The notes under the pieces: generated by a model | Told to the model about the DNA's origin: nothing | What the model saw: only the letters and a program-made list of their open reading frames with translations | The model's database searches: none | Assembly: GCA_903873565.1 (NCBI GenBank) | Contig: CAIQOY010000187.1 | Coordinates: 1-6,678, forward strand | Length of the DNA stretch: 6,678 nt | Direction: 5' to 3' | From: an uncultured Actinomycetes bacterium | GTDB taxonomy: Bacteria > Actinomycetota > Thermoleophilia > Gaiellales > F1-60-MAGs149 | Shown: one piece after another, positions 1 through 6,430 of the stretch | Numbering within the stretch: position 1 is the stretch's first letter | How the letters are laid out: each line of letters begins with the position of its first letter | Made by a program: the position numbers and the translations under genes

Positions 1-639
1 GCCCGCAGACCACAGCCACAGCGCCGCCCCGAGCGAACCCAGAATGAGCAACATGCCGAGCGTGTGGTTCACCACCTCGAAGCCGCTGATCTTGCGCATC
101 TGCTCGTGGACGGTGGCCAGGAACTCCTGCATGCCGCCCCGCGCGTAGGCACTTTCCCGTTCGGTATGCGAGAACAGCTTGACGGTGGTGATGTTGGTGT
201 AGGCATCCGTCACGCGCCCCGTCATCAGCGAGCGGGCGTCCGCCTGCGACTGCGAGGCGCGGGCGAGGCGCGGCACGAAGTGGACGAGGCTGGCCACGTA
301 GAGCACCAGCCAACCGAGGAACGGCGCCAGCAGCCATTCGCTGAAGCTGCCGGCCACGAACACCATGGTGATGAAGTACACGAACACGTAGACGAGGATG
401 TCCGTCACCGTGAACCAGGTGTCGCGCACGGCGAGCGCGGTCTGCATCAGCTTCGCGGCGACACGGCCGGCGAATTCGTCGTGGTAGAAGCTGAGGCTCT
501 GCGCCAGCATGCGGCGGTGGAAGTTCCAGCGCAGCCGCATCGCGAACGGCCCCGCCAGCGTCTGTCGCCGCAGCGCGGTCTGGAAGAACACCAGCACCGA
601 ACTGCCGAGCAGCACGGCGGCGACCAGCAAGAGACGATG
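1..639 (-). CDS. ABC exporter half-transporter, transmembrane domain fragment (partial at both ends)
   Basis: The reading frame is open across 213 codons with no stop, entering near 639 and running off the window at base 1. It reads as the membrane domain (ABC_membrane type) of an exporter fused to an ATPase; the ATPase half would lie beyond the window. Visible landmarks are an N-side helix (LLLVAAVLLGSSVLVFF), the stretch RRQTLAGPFAMRLRWNFHRR, a cytoplasmic coupling segment SFYHDEFAGRVAAKLMQTAL, two further hydrophobic helices, then LMTGRVTDAYTNITTVKLFS, which matches the conserved cytoplasmic loop of this family, and a last helix (TLGMLLILGSLGAALWLW). Full-length relatives, as I recall them about 600 aa and common in Proteobacteria, have some 50-60 residues before the first residue seen here, so the N-terminus is missing. 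It is lost at the joint with the desaturase tail. The family call is firm; the substrate is unknown. Confidence 0.85.
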
Positions 640-807
640 GCGCCCTCGATGGGGCCGCGGGCCGCGTTCCTGCGCCCGCGCAACGCCTCCCCGGCCGCCG
701 CGCGCCTGTACCTGGCCTCGGGCAGCGCGCATCCGGGCGGCGGCCTGCCGCTCGTGCTCCTGAGCGGCAAGATCGCGGCCCAGCTGGCGCTCGCCGATTG
801 CGCCTGA
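640..807 (+). pseudogene. C-terminal tail of a phytoene desaturase-like (CrtI/CrtD family) FAD oxidoreductase, 5' truncated
   Basis: The last ~55 codons before the TGA at 805-807 read MGPRAAFLRPRNASPAAARL, then YLASGSAHPGGGLPLVLLSG, then KIAAQLALADCA. The blocks FLRPRN, then LY-x4-S-x-HPGGGLPLVLLSGK, are the typical end of phytoene desaturase-like amine oxidoreductases, where the HPGGG segment closes over the FAD. Full proteins are about 500 aa, so roughly nine tenths is missing upstream. The same frame stays open back to 64, but that upstream part is only the antisense of the ABC exporter and has no oxidoreductase character. I place the boundary at about 630-645; the exact base is uncertain. 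It could be a true pseudogene created by rearrangement, or an intact gene elsewhere joined here artificially. The tail lies 51 bases upstream of the MMPL gene on the same strand, so the intact gene may have shared its transcript. Confidence 0.72.
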
Positions 808-858
808 TCGGGGGCGCCTGCGAAACACTGCAGGGCGCACCGCCGCCCCGTTTCCCCC

Positions 859-3132
859 ATGGAGCGCATCGCAGACCTCACCGACCGCCTGCGCTGGCCG
901 ATCGTGATCGGCTGGATCGTGCTGGTCGCGATCTCGCTGGTCGCGAGCCGCAACCTCTCCGACCTCCTCTCGAACCGCTTCGACCTGCCGGACACCGACT
1001 CCACGGCGGTCCTCGAGACCCTGCAGGAGGAGTTCGGGCAGCGCGGCGACTCGACCTTCCTCCTGATCGTCGAGGACCGGGACGGCGAGGCCGCCGACGC
1101 CGCGCTGGTGGAGGCCACGCAGGCCGCGGCGGCGCGCGGCGGTGAGGCGCTGGGCGACGCCCAGGTCGGCCCCGTCCAGACCGCGGGCGCGCTCGCCTAC
1201 GCCCCGATCGGCACGACCCTCGAGCCCGCGCAGGCCCAGCTCCGGGTGGAGGAGATGCGGGCCGCGATCGGCGAGGTGGAGGGGGGCGTCGCCTACCTCA
1301 GCGGGCAGACCGCCATCAACCGCGATCTGCAGCCCGTCGTGGACCGCGACCTGATCCGCGGCGAGGCGATCGCCGTTCCGATCGCCGCGTTCGTCCTGCT
1401 GTTCATCTTCGGGACGATCATCTCCACCTTCGTCCCGCTGGTCTTCGCGCTGGCCACGGTGCCCACGACCCTCGGCATCGTCTGGATCGCGGCGCACCAG
1501 ATCGACATGGCGATCTACGTCACGAACCTCGTGACCCTGATCGGCATCGGGATCGCGGTCGACTACTCCCTGCTCGTCGTGTACCGCTTCCGGGAGGAGA
1601 TGCACCGCATCCAGGCCGAGCGCGCCGGCCCCGACGGCGAGCCGCGGCTGGTGCGCCTGGACCGCGACGACGTGCGCGAGGCGCTGCGCCCCACGATGCG
1701 CTTCGCGGGGCACGCCGTCGTCTTCAGCGGCCTGACGGTCGCCGTCGGGCTGGCCGGGCTGATCGTGCTGCCCCTGCCCTTCATCCGCTCCATGGGCATC
1801 GGCGGGCTCGTGATCCCGCTGATCTCGATCTTCGCCGCGGTCACGCTCCTGCCGGCGCTCCTCAGCATCCTCGGGCACCGGCTCGGCTACCTGCGGGTGG
1901 TGCCGCGGCGCGTGCTGCGCCGGCGCATGGAGGAGGAGGGGGAGACCGGCTTCTGGGTGCGCCTGAGCGGCGCCATCATGCGCCGGCCGTGGCCGTTCCT
2001 CGTCACGGGCTCGGCCATCCTCGTGGCGCTCGCCATCCCCACCTTCGGGATCTCGCTGACGCCCGGCTCCAACGACGGCCTGCCGGCCGAGGTCGAGAGC
2101 GTCGCGGGCATGCTCAAGCTCGAGGACGCGGTCGGCGCGGGCCCGCTCGCGCCCTCGCAGATCGTGGTCGACACGGGACGCCCCGACGGCGTCTGGGCAC
2201 CGCAGCAGGCGGCGGCGATCGGCCGCCTGGCCGCGCTCCTGCGCGAGGACCCCGAGGTCGGGGAGCAGCCGACCGCCGTGGCCGCGCCGACCGACCTGCT
2301 GGCCGAGGGCGACACGCCCGCGGCGCGCCAGGAGGCCGTCGCCCTGGGCCTCGTCGACCCGTCGGGCCGCTACGCCCTCGTCACCGCGGCCTCGCGCGAC
2401 CAGTACGGCGCCGAGGCCAGCCAGGAGCTCGCGCGCCGGCTGCGCGCCGAGACCGTGCCGGCCGCCGGCTTCCCGGCCGGGACCGCGGTGCTGGTCGGCG
2501 GCGGGCCCGCGGCCGGCATCGACTTCATCGACCGCGCCTACGGGGCCTTCCCGTGGCTCGTCCTGTTCGTGCTGGTGACCAGCTACATCCTGCTGGTGCG
2601 CGCCTTCCGGTCGCTGCTCTTGCCCCTCAAGGCGGTGATCCTCAACGTCCTCAGCGTGGCCGCCGCCTACGGGCTGCTCGTGCTCGTGTTCCAGGAGGGC
2701 TGGGGGGAGTGGGCGGGCATCCAGGCGGTCGGGCAGATCGAGGCGTGGATCCCGATCTTCCTGTTCGCGATGCTGTTCGGCCTGTCGATGGACTACGAGG
2801 TCTTCCTCGTCACCCGCATGCGCGAGCTCTACGACCGCGGCCTCTCCAACGCGGACGCCGTGGCCCAGGGGCTCCAGCGCACGGGCCGCATCGTCTCCGC
2901 CGCGGCGATCATCCTCGTCGCCGCCTTCGGCGGCTTCCTGCTCGGGTCCCTGTCGGCCTTCCAGCAGTTCGGGCTCGGCCTGGCCGCCGGGATCCTGATC
3001 GACGCGACCCTGATCCGGATGATCCTCGTGCCCGCCTTCATGCAGATCGCGGGCGACGCCAACTGGTACCTGCCCGACCGCGTGGCCCGCATCCTGCGCG
3101 TCAAGCCGTCGGGCCGGCGCATCGCGGCCTGA
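859..3132 (+). CDS. MMPL-family (RND superfamily) membrane transporter
   Basis: This is a complete 757-residue inner-membrane transporter with the 12-helix MMPL plan. Helix 1 is at about 13-30, followed by an extracytoplasmic loop to ~165 and helices 2-6 between about 168 and 337. Helix 7 is at 378-400, a second large loop follows to ~560, and helices 8-12 lie between about 563 and 727. The proton-relay Asp-Tyr pairs of the family are present in both halves: GIGIAVDYSLLVVYRF (D235-Y236) and FGLSMDYEVFLVTRMRE (D645-Y646). The family uses proton flow to move lipids or other hydrophobic molecules. The long cytoplasmic tail of mycobacterial MmpL3 is absent; only ~30 residues follow helix 12. ATG 859 is the only reasonable start: the same-frame stop at 805-807 is just upstream and the next in-frame ATG is at 1255, after helix 1. 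No clear Shine-Dalgarno is seen. The substrate cannot be read from the sequence; the desaturase-like tail upstream hints at an isoprenoid or lipid. Confidence 0.93.
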   Translation: MERIADLTDRLRWPIVIGWIVLVAISLVASRNLSDLLSNRFDLPDTDSTAVLETLQEEFGQRGDSTFLLIVEDRDGEAADAALVEATQAAAARGGEALGDAQVGPVQTAGALAYAPIGTTLEPAQAQLRVEEMRAAIGEVEGGVAYLSGQTAINRDLQPVVDRDLIRGEAIAVPIAAFVLLFIFGTIISTFVPLVFALATVPTTLGIVWIAAHQIDMAIYVTNLVTLIGIGIAVDYSLLVVYRFREEMHRIQAERAGPDGEPRLVRLDRDDVREALRPTMRFAGHAVVFSGLTVAVGLAGLIVLPLPFIRSMGIGGLVIPLISIFAAVTLLPALLSILGHRLGYLRVVPRRVLRRRMEEEGETGFWVRLSGAIMRRPWPFLVTGSAILVALAIPTFGISLTPGSNDGLPAEVESVAGMLKLEDAVGAGPLAPSQIVVDTGRPDGVWAPQQAAAIGRLAALLREDPEVGEQPTAVAAPTDLLAEGDTPAARQEAVALGLVDPSGRYALVTAASRDQYGAEASQELARRLRAETVPAAGFPAGTAVLVGGGPAAGIDFIDRAYGAFPWLVLFVLVTSYILLVRAFRSLLLPLKAVILNVLSVAAAYGLLVLVFQEGWGEWAGIQAVGQIEAWIPIFLFAMLFGLSMDYEVFLVTRMRELYDRGLSNADAVAQGLQRTGRIVSAAAIILVAAFGGFLLGSLSAFQQFGLGLAAGILIDATLIRMILVPAFMQIAGDANWYLPDRVARILRVKPSGRRIAA

Positions 3133-3139
3133 GCGGTCC

Positions 3140-3168
3140 CTGACAGGACGCCCCGCACGGGGTACGCT
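3140..3168 (+). promoter_or_regulatory. Likely promoter of the GMC oxidoreductase gene
   Basis: CTGACA (3140-3145) is one base from the TTGACA -35 consensus. It is followed by exactly 17 bases and then TACGCT (3163-3168), which fits the TAnnnT -10 pattern of high-GC actinobacteria. Transcription would begin near 3175, leaving a ~23-base leader that contains the ribosome binding site. The spacer holds the dyad CCCCG-CA-CGGGG (3151-3162), a possible operator. The call rests on pattern and spacing only. Confidence 0.55.
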
Positions 3169-3185
3169 TCCCCCGTACGCACGGG

Positions 3186-3193
3186 AAGGGGAG
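3186..3193 (+). promoter_or_regulatory. Ribosome binding site of the GMC oxidoreductase gene
   Basis: The purine run AAGGGGAG ends four bases before ATG 3198. The spacing from its centre is suitable for a Shine-Dalgarno, and it fixes the start at 3198. A small stem (CCCGT 3172-3176 with ACGGG 3181-3185, loop ACGC) lies just upstream of it. Confidence 0.65.
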
Positions 3194-3197
3194 CGGG

Positions 3198-4718
3198 ATG
3201 GCCACGGAGTTCGACTACATCGTCGTCGGCGGCGGCACGGCGGGAGCCGTGATCGGCGCCCGCCTGAGCGAGAACCCCGACCTGCAGGTGGCGATCATCG
3301 AGGCCGGCCCCGACGACCGGCAGTTCGACGAGGTGCTGAAGATCAAGCGCTGGCTCGAGCTGCTCGAGGGCCCGCTCGACTACGCGTACACCACCCAGCA
3401 CCAGCCCCGCGGCAACTCGCACATCGTGCACAGCCGCGCGCGTGTGCTCGGCGGCTGCTCCTCGCACAACACGATGATCTGGTTCAAGCCGCTGCCCGGC
3501 GACTGGGACGACTGGGCCGCGCAGGGCGCCACGGGCTGGGAGGGCGCCGGCATGGAGCAGTGGTACGCCAAGCTCCCGAACCAGCACCAGATCGTCCCCG
3601 AGCAGGACCGCGACCCGATCCTGCCCGACTGGATCGAGTCCGCCGTCGCGGCCACCGGCGTCGAGCGCCAGCCCGACTGGAACGCGCGGCCCTTCCACGA
3701 CGGCGCCGGCTTCTTCGACGTGGCCTACGACCCCGACACCGGCACGCGCTCCTCGTCGAGCGTCGCCTACCTGCACCCGATCATGGACACGCGCGCGAAC
3801 CTGCACGTGATCTGCGACACGCGCTGCCTGCGCATCGGCCTGGAGGGCACGCGCGCCCGCTCCGTGGACTGCGTCGGCCCCGACGGCCCGGTCACCTACA
3901 CGGCGCGCGAGGAGATCGTGCTCTGCGCCGGGGCGATCGACTCGCCGCGCCTCTTGCTCCTCAGCGGCATCGGCCCGGCCGACGACCTGCGCGAGCTCGG
4001 CATCGAGGTCCAGCACGACCTGCCGAGCGTCGGCGGCGAGATCCTCGACCACCCCGAGTCGATCATCATCTGGGAGCTCAAGAAGCCGCTCGGGCCGCAG
4101 ACGGCGATGGGCGCGGACTGCGGGCTGTTCGTCAACCGCCTCAAGGAGGACGACCGGCCCGACCTGATGTTCCACACCTACCAGCTGCCGTTCACGCTCA
4201 ACACGGAGCGGCACGGGTACCCGGTGCCGGACGAGCGCTACTGCATGTGCATGACCCCGAACATCCCGCGCACGAAGTCGCGCGGGCGGCTGTGGCTGCT
4301 CTCGAAGAACCCCGACATCCAGCCGGCCATCGACTTCGGCTACTTCACGGACCCCGACGGCTACGACGAGCAGACGATCGTCGACGGCCTGGAGATCGCG
4401 CGCGAGGTCGCCGCCACCGGCCCCTTCAAGGACTGGATCAAGCGCGAGGTCGCGCCGGGTCCGAAGATCACCTCCCGGGCCGACCTCTCGGCCTACGGCC
4501 GCTCCGTGCATCACACCGTCTACCACCCGCTCGGCGGCTGCAAGATCGGCGCCGTCGACGATCCGACGACCGTCGTCGGCCCCGACCTGCGGGTCAAGGG
4601 CGTCGAGGGCCTGCGCGTGGCCGACGGGGCGATCTTCCCGGCCCTGACCACCGTCAACCCGGTGGTCGGCGTGCACATGATCGGCGAGAAGTGCGCCGAC
4701 CTGATCCTGAACGGCTGA
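3198..4718 (+). CDS. GMC-family FAD oxidoreductase, choline oxidase-like
   Basis: This is a complete 506-residue cytoplasmic flavoprotein without signal peptide. The N-terminal Rossmann motif is YIVVGGGTAGAVIGARLSE (7-25), ending in the ribose-binding acid of IIEAGP. GMC signature 1 is RARVLGGCSSHNTMIWF (80-96), and signature 2 is GAIDSPRLLLLSGIGP (245-260). The C-terminal catalytic block has YHPLGGCKIG with H443, and TTVNPVVGVHMIGEKCAD with N487. Aligned from memory with Arthrobacter choline oxidase (546 aa), these residues are kept: W61 (W52), FAD-linking H99 (H90), E312 (E287), H351 (H326), V464 (V441), H466 (H443) and N510 (N487). The residue spacings match as well. Changed are S101 (T92) and W331 (A306). 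Choline oxidase turns choline into glycine betaine in two FAD-dependent steps using oxygen, giving an osmoprotectant. Covalent FAD at H90 is therefore expected but inferred. A related alcohol oxidase or dehydrogenase with another substrate remains possible. The gene has its own likely promoter and lies 65 bases after the MMPL gene. Confidence 0.92.
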   Translation: MATEFDYIVVGGGTAGAVIGARLSENPDLQVAIIEAGPDDRQFDEVLKIKRWLELLEGPLDYAYTTQHQPRGNSHIVHSRARVLGGCSSHNTMIWFKPLPGDWDDWAAQGATGWEGAGMEQWYAKLPNQHQIVPEQDRDPILPDWIESAVAATGVERQPDWNARPFHDGAGFFDVAYDPDTGTRSSSSVAYLHPIMDTRANLHVICDTRCLRIGLEGTRARSVDCVGPDGPVTYTAREEIVLCAGAIDSPRLLLLSGIGPADDLRELGIEVQHDLPSVGGEILDHPESIIIWELKKPLGPQTAMGADCGLFVNRLKEDDRPDLMFHTYQLPFTLNTERHGYPVPDERYCMCMTPNIPRTKSRGRLWLLSKNPDIQPAIDFGYFTDPDGYDEQTIVDGLEIAREVAATGPFKDWIKREVAPGPKITSRADLSAYGRSVHHTVYHPLGGCKIGAVDDPTTVVGPDLRVKGVEGLRVADGAIFPALTTVNPVVGVHMIGEKCADLILNG

Positions 4719-4734
4719 GGCGGGGCCGCGCGCG

Positions 4735-6372
4735 CTAGCGCAGGCGCTGGAGCCGGACGTCGCGGCAGCGCGTGCCCGACGTGCCGCCCGTCGGCGTGAA
4801 CGTCGTGCACAGGCGCACGACCACCGCGGAGGATCGGCGCTGGGCGCGGGTGCGCGGCGTCAGGGCGCAGGTCACGGAGACGGTGCCGGCCGCCGTGGCC
4901 GTGCGCGCGGCGCTGCGGCAGGCCGTCACCCGCGCGCGGCCGGCGGATCGCGTCCCGATCTGCGTGATCGCCCCCGGACCGGGCACCGTCACCCGCGTGA
5001 CCAGCGTGCGCCCCCGGCCGCGCGCCACGGCGACGGTGAACGCGTTCGCGGGGACGGCGGCGGCCGGCGCGGTGGGGGTGACCGCGGCCGACGCGGGCGA
5101 CGGGCCGGACTGCTCCGCGTTCAGCCGCGCACGCGCGGTGAAGGTGTAGGCGCTGCCGTTGGCCAGCCCCGTGACCGTGCACGCGGTGGCCGGCGCGGTG
5201 ATCGTGCAGCCGAGCGCGGGGGCCTGGACGGCGGTGATCGCGTAGGACGACGGCGTGCCGTAGCGGCGGTCGGCGGCGTTGGGGACGATCTCGACGACGG
5301 CCGCCGCGTCGCCGGCGGTGGCGTTCGGGGCGACGGGCACGGCGGGCGGCGCCGGCTGGATGTCTCCGGCGGCCGGGATCACCTGGACCACGGTGTTCGC
5401 GAGGTAGCTCGCGACGTAGAGCCGGCCCTCGGCGTCGATGGTGATGGCGTCGGGCGCGTTGAGACCGCCCGAGGGGCCGACGAAGGCGGGGGTGACCGCG
5501 CCGGCGGCGGTGACCTTGCTGACCGTCGCGTTGCCCGTGTTGGCGGTGTAGATGCTCCCCGCCGAGTCGAGCACGAGCGCCTGCGGCCCGGCGTTCGAAC
5601 CCAGATTGGCCGGCCACGCCCCGCCGGCCGGGATCCCGGCCGGGCTGATCTTGCTGACGCTGTGCAGACCCTCGTTCGCGGTGTAGACGTTGCCCTCGGA
5701 GTCCACGATCAGGCTCCATGGATTGGCGTTGGTCGGAAGGGCGACGGGCCACGGCGCGCCGGCCGAGGACCCGCTCGGCGTGAACTTGGAGACGGTGTCG
5801 TTGTTCCAGTTGGCGGTGTAGACGTTCCCGGCCTGGTCGACGGCCACGTCGTACGGCGAGGAGCCGGCCCCGGTGCTCGCGAACAGCGACGCGCTGCCGG
5901 CCGCGGTGATCCTGGTCACGGAGTTGCCGAGGAGGTTGGCGACGTAGAGGTTGCCGTCCCGGTCCCGTGCCATCCCCAGCGGGGAGTCTCCGGTGGCGAC
6001 CGGCCATGGGGCGCCCGCCGCGGCACCGGCGGAAGTCAGCTTCGCGACGCGGTCACCCGACACGCTGGTGACGTGGACGGCGCCGGCGCCGTCGATCGCG
6101 AGCGCCCGCGGGTCGCCGACCGCGACCGGCCAGGCGCCCCCCGCCGATGCGCCGTTCGGGAGCAGCTTGCTGACGCTTCCGGCGACGTCGTTCGCGACGT
6201 AGACGTTGCCGTCGGCGTCGAGCTCGATCGCGATCGGGCCGGCCCCCGTGGTCCCGAAGGGGGATGCGGTGGCACCCAGCCCCACGGGAGCGGCCAACGC
6301 GGCGGATGCGCAGGCGGCCGCGACTGCGAGGAGGACACGCCGAACCGTCCTGCCTGCCGTCGGCCGATCCAT
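4735..6372 (-). CDS. Secreted NHL-type beta-propeller protein with Fn3-like and C-terminal cysteine-containing domains
   Basis: The 545-residue product begins with a signal peptide: Arg at 8, 11 and 12, a hydrophobic stretch 13-28, and probable cleavage near ALA-A (27/28). Seven repeats of about 42-45 residues follow, starting near 45, 88, 131, 173, 218, 263 and 307. Each carries a pattern like P-x-x-(L/I/V)-x-x-D-x-x-G-N-(V/L)-Y-x-A-N, then S-V-S-K. This matches the NHL/SMP-30/Vgb-like propeller fold, where seven repeats would close one propeller. An Ala/Pro linker leads to a fibronectin-III-like domain (about 345-433, ending TGLANGSAYTFTARAR and PSPASAAVTPTAP). An unrecognised basic domain with four cysteines forms residues 443-545. 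ATG 6372 is preferred over an upstream in-frame ATG at 6411 because GGGAGGA lies seven bases before it and the signal peptide then starts cleanly. It is probably an exported binding or scaffold protein; no catalytic motif was found. Confidence 0.88.
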   Translation of the reverse strand: MDRPTAGRTVRRVLLAVAAACASAALAAPVGLGATASPFGTTGAGPIAIELDADGNVYVANDVAGSVSKLLPNGASAGGAWPVAVGDPRALAIDGAGAVHVTSVSGDRVAKLTSAGAAAGAPWPVATGDSPLGMARDRDGNLYVANLLGNSVTRITAAGSASLFASTGAGSSPYDVAVDQAGNVYTANWNNDTVSKFTPSGSSAGAPWPVALPTNANPWSLIVDSEGNVYTANEGLHSVSKISPAGIPAGGAWPANLGSNAGPQALVLDSAGSIYTANTGNATVSKVTAAGAVTPAFVGPSGGLNAPDAITIDAEGRLYVASYLANTVVQVIPAAGDIQPAPPAVPVAPNATAGDAAAVVEIVPNAADRRYGTPSSYAITAVQAPALGCTITAPATACTVTGLANGSAYTFTARARLNAEQSGPSPASAAVTPTAPAAAVPANAFTVAVARGRGRTLVTRVTVPGPGAITQIGTRSAGRARVTACRSAARTATAAGTVSVTCALTPRTRAQRRSSAVVVRLCTTFTPTGGTSGTRCRDVRLQRLR

Positions 6373-6379
6373 TCCGCCG

Positions 6380-6386
6380 TCCTCCC
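6380..6386 (-). promoter_or_regulatory. Ribosome binding site of the propeller gene
   Basis: On the minus strand the bases read GGGAGGA, followed by seven bases and ATG at 6372-6370. This strong Shine-Dalgarno decides the start. The alternative ATG at 6411 would add 13 polar residues ahead of the signal peptide and has no comparable site. Confidence 0.75.
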
Positions 6387-6399
6387 TCGGGTCGGGGCA

Positions 6400-6405
6400 A
6401 CCGTA
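6400..6405 (-). promoter_or_regulatory. Possible -10 element of the propeller gene
   Basis: The minus strand reads TACGGT inside GGTACGGTTGCCCC, about 27 bases upstream of ATG 6372. It closely resembles the GMC promoter's GGTACGCTTCCCCC, at almost the same distance from the start codon. No good -35 box is seen 16-18 bases upstream (GGCAAC or GCAACG only), so the call depends mainly on the resemblance. If it is right, the transcript starts near 6393 and excludes the ATG at 6411. Confidence 0.4.
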
Positions 6406-6430
6406 CCGCACCCGCCTCGGGCCGTTGCCC

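Noticed and set aside
64..807. A single 247-codon plus-strand open frame across the joint
   Set aside because: Only the end (about 640-807) resembles a known protein. The upstream part is the antisense of the ABC exporter, with His/Arg-rich content typical of a shadow frame.
808..858. Promoter or ribosome binding site for the MMPL gene
   Set aside because: The 51-base gap shows no -35/-10 pair and no purine-rich site before the ATG.
447..1118. Minus-strand frame of 223 codons spanning the joint
   Set aside because: It is in a different frame from the ABC exporter, covers the desaturase tail and the start of the MMPL gene antisense, and its Ser/Arg-rich sequence matches no fold.
1989..3143. 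Plus-strand frame of 384 codons inside the MMPL gene (and a similar one at 3560-4738 inside the GMC gene)
   Set aside because: Both are Arg/Ala/Pro/Gly-rich out-of-frame readings with no recognisable domain.
2829..4676. Minus-strand frame of 615 codons antisense to the MMPL end and the GMC gene
   Set aside because: The sequence is low-complexity Val/Asp/Arg/His-rich, without motifs, opposite a clearly real gene. Long antisense frames are expected at this GC content.
4719..4741. Bidirectional terminator between the convergent genes
   Set aside because: The 16-base gap and the palindrome GCGCTAGCGC (4732-4741) form no convincing stem-loop with a T tract; short GC palindromes are common here.
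4520..6007. Minus-strand frame of 495 codons overlapping the propeller gene
   Set aside because: It is an Arg/Gly-rich shadow frame of the propeller gene, which has the signal peptide and repeats in the other frame.
4735..6372. Propeller protein as a virginiamycin B lyase
   Set aside because: The repeats resemble that fold, but only two histidines occur in the propeller (residues 100 and 237), with no visible His/Glu catalytic cluster, and the protein is exported with extra domains.
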